Assembly (NCBI RefSeq): GCF_963259705.1
Contig: NC_081842.1
Coordinates: 41,540,796 to 41,604,795, forward strand
Length of the DNA: 64,000 bases
Direction of reading: 5' to 3'
Origin: Myotis daubentonii
Taxonomy: Eukaryota > Chordata > Mammalia > Chiroptera > Vespertilionidae
Position 1 is the stretch's first letter; each line of letters opens with the position of its first letter. The notes beneath the pieces were generated by a model. That model ran no database searches. It was not told where the DNA came from and was given only the letters and a program-made list of their open reading frames with translations. The position numbers and the translations under genes were made by a program. Shown piece by piece: positions 56,042 to 64,000 of this stretch.

Positions 56042-56253
56042 CAGTGGTTCTCAACCTTCTGGCCCTTTAAATACAGTTCCTCAAGTTGTGGCCCAACCAT
56101 AAAATTATTTTTGTTGCTACTTCATAACTGTAATGTTGCTACTGTTATGAGCCGTAATGTAAATATGTGATATGCAGGATGGTCTTAGGCGACCCCTGTG
56201 AAAGGGTCGTTCAACCACCAAAGGGGTCACGACCCACAGGTTGAGAACCATTG
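56042..56253. mobile_element. SPIN-group non-autonomous hAT
   Basis: CAGTGGTTCTCAACC to GGTTGAGAACCATTG with the group's subterminal blocks ('cgacccctgtgaaagggtcg', 'aaggggtcacgacccacagg') and central 'gtaaatatgtgatatgcagg'. No convincing 8-bp duplication. Confidence 0.88.
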
Positions 56254-56524
56254 ATGAAGAGCAATATTTCCCATTAGACTAATGTCTATAGATCTTCACT
56301 TATTTGTCTTTTTTATGAAAAAAAAAAAAATCTCTTCCCTACCTACAAGTCTTAAGTTCTACAACAATATATAATAGGCTTTTTTGAGAGCCATTCCTTG
56401 CAATGGCTCCTCTACCAAGTTTAGTTAGATTTCAGTTCAGTATCCAGTATGAGATTTATCTATGGACTTGGAGATATATTAATTGATCTAAGGCCCATAC
56501 AACAGAATAAAATTCCTGAAAACA

Positions 56525-56790
56525 AGGTAGTATGATATAATGAAAAGGACATAGGATTTGGATTTAGAGAACCCAAGCAAAATGAACTTTGTATCTATCT
56601 CTGTCCCTTTCTAGCTGTGAAGCTGGACCCTGCTTTTAATATCTCTGGGATATAGTTCTATTATATGTAAAATCATGATACTAATACCTTCTTCAAATAA
56701 TTTTCATAAGGATTAAATGCGATAATGGGAATAAAATGTTAAGACCTTGATACATGCTTGAACTACCTGTTGAATTTACTCAATTTCAAT
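56525..56790 (+). repeat. MIR SINE
   Basis: 'taggatttggatttagagaa', 'ctagctgtgaagctggaccc', 'gtaaaatcatgatactaata' and 'aaggattaaatgcgataatg' are in MIR order. Confidence 0.8.
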
Positions 56791-57494
56791 GCAATAATCA
56801 TTTATGGATGGCTTACCAAGTATCACACATTGCATAAGGTGATATAGATTAAATGATGGAAAAGACTTACCCCTACTCTGTTGGTACACTTTGATTAGAA
56901 ATGATCCAACATGGCCAATGGAGCCTAAATAACTGGTTTGCCTTGAGATTAGAGATTAGAAGCAATGCTGTTCACCTTTTCCATGGCAAAATCCTTGAGA
57001 AAACAAACAAACAAACAAAAAACCCTGCTGTTCAAACTAATCATTCACTCCCTTTTACAGAAGCATAATATTCTAATTTGCTTAAGAAATCTTAATTGAC
57101 CAACTGTTCTATGTGGAACACAAAAGTCTTTTAGTTTTTGCTAAAATGTTTATAATCTCATAGTGAGAGAAGATATCAACCTATGGCAAGTTAAAGCCAA
57201 GACAAAGAAGTAATTAATTAAACTCAGAAGATATCAACTATAGCCTCCGAATCCTGCTCAGACTTCTAGAGAAGGGAGAACTACGAAATGGCCCCTGACT
57301 CCAAGATAGTTACACTATTAGGGGAAGAACACCTAGAGACATGTTTGCTATACAAAATTGTATGTCAACTGAATCAACTGAGATGTCCAGGCAGAAGTTC
57401 TATTATGACTTTATAGGAACTGTGAGTTGCTCTCTTCAAGAAATGATTGAAGGAGAAGGTGGGTTTCAGCTTAACTTTGAAGAATGCATAGAAT
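56791..57494. other. Gene-free interval
   Basis: Short L2-like antisense phrase near 56800-56860. (AAAC)n near 57000-57020. Nothing else recognised. Confidence 0.4.
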
Positions 57495-57648
57495 TAAAAT
57501 TATTTTCGTTGCTACTTCATAACTGTAATGTTGCTACTGTTATGAATTATAATGTAAATATCTGATATGCAGGATGGTCTTAGGCGACCCCTGTGAAAGG
57601 GTCGTTCGACCGCCAAAGGGGTCACGACCCACAGGTTGAGAACTGCTG
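57495..57648. mobile_element. SPIN-group hAT, one end missing
   Basis: Keeps the central part from 'taaaattattttcgttgct' and the right end GGTTGAGAACTGCTG, but lacks about the first 60 bp including the left inverted repeat. The right flank is TTCTAGAG, a typical target for this group. Confidence 0.88.
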
Positions 57649-57649
57649 T

Positions 57650-58535
57650 TCTAGAGTGAGAGCAAATGTACAAGTCTTTTCTAACTACCCCACCTCAATG
57701 ATCTAGAAATACCAGAGATATAGAAATAGAGAATATATAGAAAAATAAAAATTCTTAATGTAAATAATACAACTCTTTCCCTTTCAGTGTCTAATTTCAG
57801 CACTTAACTTTATTGATATTGTCACTAATATAATGTGGTTTAGGCTCAATTTGACTTAAGAAGTGGATTCTAATAAATCCATCTATCCTGGAATACTTAA
57901 GCTAAATATTACTGGAATAGTATATGTAAAAGAAAGCCTTGATTTATCTGTTTGTAAAATTTTATTGTACTTTGAAGACTCCTCTAGGTCTTTTTCTCCA
58001 ACCTCGCTACCTAAAAGTATCAAGAGATAGAACCAAAGAAACAATATTTTTAGCTAGGTAATATACTAGTATTAGGTATCTTTCTATAACTGAAATCCAG
58101 AATTTAGCTTTTAAATGGAATATAGTTTTTGCCCACCTGTGCCCCCTAACTGGTTTTGCTGGCTTTGAACAAGTCCTTCAATGATATTCTTTAATGTAAT
58201 CTTACAGGCTCCTTGCCTCTAATTCCAATTTGTTTGAGATCATTTTTTGGGACTATCACTGTAAAGATGAAAATGTTTTAGCCAGGTGGGTTCTGCCATT
58301 TCGTTATTGCTACTGTCAATAGATTTGAGGGGAAGGGGGATGAGGATGGACGAAGAGCACATGTACCGTAGTACAAAGAAAAAAAACATGTCACATATAA
58401 TTTCCATATTGGGTACCTAGATCAGAGAGCTGAGCATATGTCCCAGATGCAGGCCATAGAGTTCAGGTCCATGTTATATTATGACTTATTAAAGGGCTTT
58501 AAATTTTATTACTGGAATTCAAAATTATGACATAC
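57650..58535. other. Gene-free interval
   Basis: No recognised feature. Confidence 0.4.
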
Positions 58536-58539
58536 CTCT

Positions 58540-58985
58540 TTTGGATTAAAAAGTGCTGCCACATTGACAATAAATAATAATACTGAAGATTGCTTACCTT
58601 CAACCGAGCAATTCCAGAACTTGGTATATTTCCAGAGAAATGTTCATACCTATGCACAAATAAACTTGTGAACGATTTTAAACTAGTATAAGCAGTGCTG
58701 TGATGAGCAATTAGAAACAACATAAATTCTCATTGCTAACAGAAGAATAGATATATTTTTCACATTTATACAATTGATGAAGTAAAATAAATTAAGTAGA
58801 GTTATGTGAATCAACATAGGAAAAAGTCCCACTGACACAATTTGCATCAAGAGAAATAACTTTTGTACAAGGATATATTCAATATATTACCATGTGTGTA
58901 TATAAGCTTTAAAATCATGCGAAACAATACTACCCAATGATTATTGGTACAAACATGTAGTAAAAGCAGGAAATCACTATAGGGT
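58540..58985 (+). repeat. L1 3' end remnant
   Basis: 'gcttaccttcaaccgagca', 'ccagagaaatgttcatacct' and 'caattagaaacaacataaat' match the end of L1 ORF2 in order. Decayed. Confidence 0.6.
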
Positions 58986-58990
58986 AGCAC

Positions 58991-59455
58991 CACAATTTTC
59001 AACCCTTTTCATCTCATGGCACACATAAACTAATTACTAAAATTCTGTGGCATGCCAAAAATTATATATTTTTGCTGATCTGGCAAAAAAAAGTATAATT
59101 TTGATTCATTCACACCAAACAGCTGTGGTCATTTTTTTACTTAACAATCTAAGGCAGTGGTTCTCAACCTTGGCTGCACATTAGAATCACCTGGGAATCT
59201 TTTTAAAATCCTGATTTCTGGGCCCCATCCTCCGGAAATTCTGTTTCTTTGTTACTAATGTTATGGCCCCGCCCCATAACAAAGAAACAGAATTTCCAGA
59301 GGATGAGGCCCAGAAATCAGGATTTTAAAAGGATTCCCAGGTGATTCTAACGTGCAGCCAAGGTTGAGAACCACTGGCCTAAGGGGAAAGAGGTCAGTGC
59401 CCCTCAGGTGCTGCATGTTTTCCACGTTCTCGCAGCACACCAGGTGAAACCACTG
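58991..59455. mobile_element. Older non-autonomous hAT, split by a foldback hAT
   Basis: Left part 'ttttcaacccttttcatctc' and 'atggcacacataaactaatt'; right part 'gaaagaggtcagtgcccctc' and 'ccaggtgaaaccactg'. The two halves are separated by the foldback element at 59155-59376. Flanking 8-mers are only partly alike. Confidence 0.7.
59155..59376. mobile_element. Foldback hAT element (long hairpin), copy 2
   Basis: Same family as 39200-39421. CAGTGGTTCTCAACC to GGTTGAGAACCACTG, ~100-bp arms with one short centre that reads in the opposite orientation to copy 1. Duplication ATCTAAGG / GCCTAAGG (6 of 8). Nested in an older hAT. Confidence 0.92.
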
Positions 59456-59459
59456 CTGT

Positions 59460-60376
59460 AGTACATGCAGTAGCAGAAGGATACACAACGGCCTCCTGCC
59501 TCTGTAAAAGTGCATTTCTTAACAAAATAATTCAAAGCAAATGTCATAAAATGTTTGGAAAGACCAACAGTGTGTGCTTGGACATTAGTAACATTGCACT
59601 TTTCTACAGGGTTATAATATTTCATCTTAAAAGAAAATGGAACAAAAACAACACAAGTCTACTTGCTTTCATAGAATTTTTAAAGATTTTGAGGAATTTT
59701 ATGTGCCGCATTACTTTCTTTTTTCTCTTCTATTTGGGTTTTGACTTCTCCACAAGGATATGTGGGAGTTTTAGGAAAAGATTCCGTAACAATTCTTCAA
59801 AGAAATTGTTAAGTAGTGAAGCAAAACCAAAGGAACTTCTCTATTTCTAGTGAAATTCTTTTTCTCTGCACTGAATTTTTTAAATGAGAGGTCACAAATC
59901 ATACATGTTGGAGTTGTGTTTCAGTCTGCCCAGAATATCAGAGCCCAGAATCCTATGAGACTGGTCTAAGCATTTCAGAATGAGTATTTATTTGCTCCTC
60001 AGTCATTTCTACGTGCTTTCTTTAACCTTCTGAGCTTGGCTAAACGCATCTCCCATCAGTGTCCCTCTGGATCCACATACATATTCTGTGGTCACACATA
60101 TACTGTTCATTATCTGCATGCACTCCTGAGAACATTCAATAATTGTTCTTGGGGCTACATGGTAAAGCCTGTCATTCTTATTTACCTGTAGGATAAACAG
60201 GATCCAGGTAAAGCTTCTTACAAATGGCTAGTCTGAAGCCTCCCCCGACCCCAACCATGAAATTTTCATTTGTAGATACATGCTTTCTACCTAATCAATA
60301 TGACCTTTAGAAATAATCAAAACAAACCATCAGTCTAGAGATTCCTCTTCAATACACATGTTCCTTGGCTATATCC
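59460..60376. other. Gene-free interval
   Basis: A 99-codon plus-strand frame (59551-59850) is not recognisable. No repeat seen. Confidence 0.4.
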
Positions 60377-60384
60377 CTCTAGTC

Positions 60385-60595
60385 CAGTGGTTCTCAACCT
60401 TCTGGCCCTTTAAATACAGTTCCTCATGTTGTGACCCAACCATAAATTATTTTCGTTGATACTTCATAATTGTAATGTTGCTACTGTTATGAATCGTAAT
60501 GTAAATATCTGATATGCAGGATGGTCTCAGGCGACCCCTGTGAAAGGGTCTTTCAACCGCCAAAGGGGTTGCGACCCACAGGTTGAGAACCGCTG
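60385..60595. mobile_element. SPIN-group non-autonomous hAT
   Basis: CAGTGGTTCTCAACC to GGTTGAGAACCGCTG with perfect 8-bp duplication CTCTAGTC (60377-60384, 60596-60603). Interior like the copies at 56.0 and 61.4 kb. The best-bounded SPIN-group copy here. Confidence 0.95.
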
Positions 60596-60603
60596 CTCTA
60601 GTC

Positions 60604-61039
60604 TCTTATTTTTACTTCTGAGTTCAGGGTCCTGTAATTTTTAACAGAACTGAAAATTCTCCAACCAGCAATAATCTAGGAAGACATCAAAAACACCCAG
60701 ACAGAATAAGGCTAGTATTTCCTTACCAGGTGTCTAGCCTCTTAATCTAGTGATAATATCACATTCCAAAGGAAAAGACACCAGACCCTCCCAGCCAGTG
60801 CTCTAAGCAAGTACCTCTTCACCTAGGATTACCAGCAAACATTCTCACCTGCATCAGAGGTGGGGGCTGGTCTCCAACTGCTGAGGAAGACAGCATTTGA
60901 GTAGTAAATAAGAGCTCAGGCAAAACTTTAGAAAGCAAAGCCCAGCAGCAAACCTGCTGGTTTCAGGCGCAGGTGCTAAATGATCTGGGGTTTCATTTAT
61001 GCTTCCGGAGCAGTGGCCTTTCTTTGGGATTTGGGATGT
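60604..61039. other. Gene-free interval
   Basis: Nothing recognised. Confidence 0.4.
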
Positions 61040-61053
61040 AAAAGGTGGTCTTC

Positions 61054-61286
61054 GCTGCCCTAGCTGATTTAGCTCAGTGAATAGAGCGTCAGCCTATGGA
61101 CCAAAGGGTCTCGTGTTCGATTCAGGTCAAGGGCACATACCTCTGTTGCAGGCTCCTCCCCGGCCTGGGCTCCTGCAGGAGGCAACCAATCGGTGTGTTT
61201 CTCTCACATCGATGTTTCTCTGTGTCTTTGCCTCTCTCTTCCACTCCCTGTAAAAATCAAAGGAAAAATATCCTCGGGTGAGGATT
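61054..61286 (+). repeat. VES SINE
   Basis: Complete copy from 'gctgccctagctgatttagc' to 'cctcgggtgaggatt'. B-box region GTGTTCGATTC. Perfect 14-bp duplication AAAAGGTGGTCTTC (61040-61053, 61287-61300). Confidence 0.97.
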
Positions 61287-61430
61287 AAAAGGTGGTCTTC
61301 TCTGAAGAGGCATATTTTTAGAAGCCTGTGTTTGAGAGGTACATTTCGGTTCGGTAATGAAGAGGGGATGGTCCATCTTCCTTGTCAGAGGATAAATGTG
61401 GAGATTCCTCTATTGATGATTAGACTCCAG

Positions 61431-61642
61431 CAGTGGTTCTCAACCTGTGGGTCACGACCCCTTTGGCGGTCGAACGACCCTTTCACAGGGGTCGCCTACG
61501 ACCATCCTGCATATCAGACATTTACATTACGATTCATAACAGTAGCAACATGACAGTTATGAAGTAGCAACGAAAATAATTTTATGGTTGGATCACAACA
61601 TGAGGAGCTGTATTTAAAGGGCCAGAAGGCTGAGAACCACTG
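61431..61642. mobile_element. SPIN-group non-autonomous hAT, opposite orientation
   Basis: CAGTGGTTCTCAACCTGTGG to the complement-type right end 'gaaggctgagaaccactg', in reverse relative to the copies at 56.0 and 60.4 kb. No clear duplication at the flanks. Confidence 0.9.
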
Positions 61643-61960
61643 CTACAGCCTGAGTAGGGTCAAGGGTCTTATCTGACAGAATGCTTGATGGTGAGGAGTA
61701 TAGGGAGAGAGACAAAGAAAATGACATTTTTTTTTTTTGGATCTGATTTGTCCTCCTGTGGACATGAACTCCCTTTAAACAATTCAGTCTTCCCTTTGAA
61801 AAAAAATAGAGAAGGGCTATTAGAAGATCCTTCCTAAGGTTTCTGAGTGATTGTGCAGAGACTATAAGGAGACATGGATTCTAATCACAATTCAGCCACT
61901 AAATGGCCATCTACAGCATCCCTATCAATGTCATCAGAAGAAGAAGGGCCTAAGTCATGG
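61643..61960. other. Gene-free interval
   Basis: Nothing recognised except an A/T tract at 61730 and MIR-like wording near 61860-61910. Confidence 0.35.
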
Positions 61961-61964
61961 ACCA

Positions 61965-62290
61965 GCTATTCCTGTTGGGAATCACTTGGGAAGTTCAAAA
62001 ACAGTAACAACAACAACGTCCTGCCTGGCCCTTCCCTGGATCAACAGAATCAGAAGCTCTGGAAGGTGGTGCCTTGCGCTGATATTGGTAAAAATCTCCC
62101 AAGATGATTTTAATATAAAGCCAGACTGAGAACTAGAGTAGTGTTTCTCATACTTTAATGGGCAAGCAAGTCATTGGAGAGCTTATTAAAATGACGATTC
62201 GGATTCAGTAGGTCAAGGATGAGGTATTTCTGACAAGTTCCCTGGTGATGTGGTGCTGCCGGCCCACAGAGCACACTTTGAGAGGTAAGA
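61965..62290. mobile_element. Two MER5-type hAT remnants
   Basis: First copy about 61965-62137 ('gggaatcacttgggaagttc', 'aacagaatcagaagctctgg', 'agccagactgagaactagag'). Second copy about 62140-62287 ('tgtttctcatactttaatgg', 'ggattcagtaggtcaaggat', 'cagagcacactttgagagg'). Both old. Confidence 0.65.
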
Positions 62291-62675
62291 AACTAATGAT
62301 TTCTGAGCGCCTTCCCGGCGCTGCGATTCTGTGAGTCTGTGTTAACTTTCAATTTCCACAGAATCGCCCGACAATTTCCCACCTAAGAACACACGTCTTC
62401 GAGCGAAATTTCTTTTATAATGCCATGCGCTGTGCTGGGCTCTGTGAAATAATGGTCTTTGGAAGTTAGGCGGTACTTCAGAATCTTATAGTGTCTGATG
62501 CAACACCATGGACATTAATTATCACCGAATGGTATGATAGCTATAAAAATGACAGGGAGCTTGTGGGGGAGTCACATGAGGTAGGAATCCTGCCGCAATG
62601 TGGAGAATTGAGTGCTATGAGGGGATGTGTACGGGGACATCTCACTCAGGAATGTGTGTGCATGTGTGTGCCTGG
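62291..62675. other. Gene-free interval
   Basis: No recognised feature. GT-containing simple stretch near 62655-62670. Confidence 0.4.
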
Positions 62676-62679
62676 GCTA

Positions 62680-63060
62680 GGGGTGCAGGTTAGAGTTTGG
62701 AGTGGTTTAGGGAAGCTTCCCAGAAAAAAAAAAATTACTTTCAAGCTGAGCTCTAAAGATGAGTAAGATTTGGGAGTTGAGAGGGATGTCCAGACAGAGA
62801 GAGCTGTGTGTAAATACCTACATAGGTGTGTGAAAGAGAGGCTGAGGAAACCAGGGGACTAAAAGTAGCTTCATCTGGCTAAAGTATAAAAAACATGAGG
62901 AATGAGCTGGGGATTAAGCAGTGGCCAGCACTAGGACTTCATAAACCCTGTCCAGCAGTTCGTCATTATCCTAAAGCAAGAGAAAGTCTTCAAAGCATTA
63001 TAAGCAGAAAAAGAAACATGATTTACATTTTCACATAGAAATAACTTTCTATGTGCTATG
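62680..63060 (-). repeat. L2 remnant, antisense
   Basis: 'tttcaagctgagctctaaag', 'gatgagtaagatttgggagt', 'gaggaatgagctggggatta' and 'gcagaaaaagaaacatgatt' follow the reversed L2 3' end. Confidence 0.6.
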
Positions 63061-63231
63061 TGGGCAATGGGTCAGTGGATGGAGGCATATCTGTTAGAGG
63101 GGTGTTTCTATCTGCTACTAACAGTTGAGAGTGAATGAGGCCATCTTTTCCACTTCTAGGAAGCTCTTCTACAGAAACTTATTTGTGTACACAGATATTT
63201 GGGCAAGTATGTTCATGGCACTATTGCTTTT

Positions 63232-63450
63232 TCTTTTTTAAATATATTTTATTGATTTTTTACAGAGAAGAAGGGAGAGGGATAGAGAGTTAGAAACATC
63301 GATGAGAGAGATCGATCAGCTGCCTCCTGCATGCCCCCCAGTGGGGATGTGCCCGCAACCAAGGTACATGCCCTTGACCGGAATCAAACCTGGGACCCTT
63401 GAGTCCGCAGGCCGACGCTCTATCCACTGAGCCAAACTGGTTCAGCGTTT
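63232..63450 (-). repeat. VES SINE, antisense (first of a tandem pair)
   Basis: 'ttattgattttttacagaga', 'gatcgatcagctgcctcctg', head 'gagccaaactggttcagcg'. It lies between the L1 target and the tail of the next VES. The pair shares one outer duplication, CACTATTGCTTTT (63219-63231) / CACCATTGCTTTT (63687-63699). Confidence 0.93.
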
Positions 63451-63686
63451 TTTTTTTATTTGTTTGTTAATCCTCACCCAAGGGTATTTTTCCATTGATT
63501 TAGAGGGAGTAGAAGGAAGGGGGAGAGACAGAGAGACACATCAATTGGTTGCCTCCCATAGGCACCCCGACCAGGGCCAGGTTCTGCAGCCTGAAACTGA
63601 GGTATGTGACCTTGACCAGAATCAAACCTAGGACCCTTCAGTCCACGGGCCAATGCTCTAACCACTCCACAAAACTGGCTAGGGCT
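63451..63686 (-). repeat. VES SINE, antisense (second of a tandem pair)
   Basis: A T-rich reversed tail, 'gttaatcctcacccaaggg', 'caattggttgcctcccatag', head 'aaaactggctagggct'. A different VES subtype from its neighbour: this one keeps the 'cctcaccc' 3' block, the first lacks it. Confidence 0.93.
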
Positions 63687-64000
63687 CACCATTGCTTTTA
63701 ATGAACAAACCTTATACACACAGGTGATGTCCACCAACTGGAAACTAGTTGTATAGTTTTTGATATATCGTGCTATGATATAGTGGCCATTAAAAAGACT
63801 ATATTAATAGTACATCTATATATAAAGATGACCAAGATGTCTTGTAAAGTGAAAAAAAGCAAGTAAAAAAATAGATTATGTAGTATGGACCCTATTACAT
63901 AAAAACAAAAGCACATTCTCTAGTGTCTGTATATGTGTATGTGAATTAATAGAGAAAGCACTGAGAGGCCACGTCGCAAACTGATGACAATGACTTCCTT

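Larger units (their letters stand above)
63150..64000 (+). repeat. L1 3' remnant, split by two VES copies
   Basis: Left part 'tttgggcaagtatgttcatg'; right part 'gtccaccaactggaaactag', 'tagtggccattaaaaagact', 'ttgtaaagtgaaaaaaagca' and 'atagattatgtagtatgga', in the order of the end of L1 ORF2. Runs off the window. Confidence 0.72.

Noticed and set aside
57341..57565. 74-codon frame
   Set aside because: It overlaps the truncated SPIN-group element and has no recognisable product.

Overview
This is non-coding, repeat-rich DNA from a mammal, almost certainly a vesper (vespertilionid) bat. Three signals support the assignment. There are about 15 VES SINEs, the tRNA-derived SINE typical of these bats. 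There are about ten Helitron-derived segments whose termini match the HeliBat type: a 5' TC(C/T)TATATAATAAAAG-like end, and a 3' end with a GTGCAC hairpin followed by GGCCTCTAG. There are also several hAT elements, including SPIN-group copies, and a Tc1/mariner MITE. Species and chromosome cannot be read from the sequence. I found no intact protein-coding gene, no recognisable exon and no functional RNA gene. The window is intergenic or lies inside a large intron. The only gene-derived sequence is a processed RPL18 pseudogene at 31.6-32.2 kb.

Layout. 0-9.5 kb: old L2, MIR and L1 remnants, a clean 200-bp hAT at 400-599, and long single-copy stretches. 9.58-11.64 kb: three contiguous Helitron segments, the middle one carrying an 18-unit ~47-bp minisatellite. 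12-18.2 kb: VES, L1, L2, a Helitron pair (15.17-15.76 kb) and a Helitron 5' fragment with a ~31-bp tandem repeat (17.98 kb). 18.2-24.5 kb: mostly single-copy DNA with MIRs. 24.5-31.1 kb: a 708-bp hAT interrupted by a VES, a SPIN-group element, and degenerate L1 (25.2-26.2 and 29.1-31.0 kb). 31.3-32.2 kb: a VES directly beside the RPL18 pseudogene. 34-44 kb: VES copies, a mariner MITE inside L1, an MLT1 LTR, a long-hairpin hAT, microsatellites and a G21 tract. 44.4-44.9, 50.5-51.4 and 54.3-54.8 kb: further Helitrons. 56.0-61.7 kb: a cluster of SPIN-group elements plus a nested pair of other hATs. 63.1 kb to the end: L1 interrupted by two tandem VES copies.

No gene network can be described and I saw no new protein-based system. 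The points most worth checking are properties of the transposons. (1) Helitrons here carry inverted pairs of a 14-bp sequence matching the published CTCF core consensus, and separate YY1-like motifs. (2) The same head-to-tail Helitron junction occurs at two distant loci, as if a fused element had been amplified. (3) All six hAT insertions with readable 8-bp target duplications have TA in the centre. (4) One Helitron contains a 25-bp exact copy of sequence found 700 bp away, at the edge of an inverted-arm insertion.

Family names come from recalled consensus features, not from a database search. Ends of old repeats (L1, L2, MIR) are approximate.
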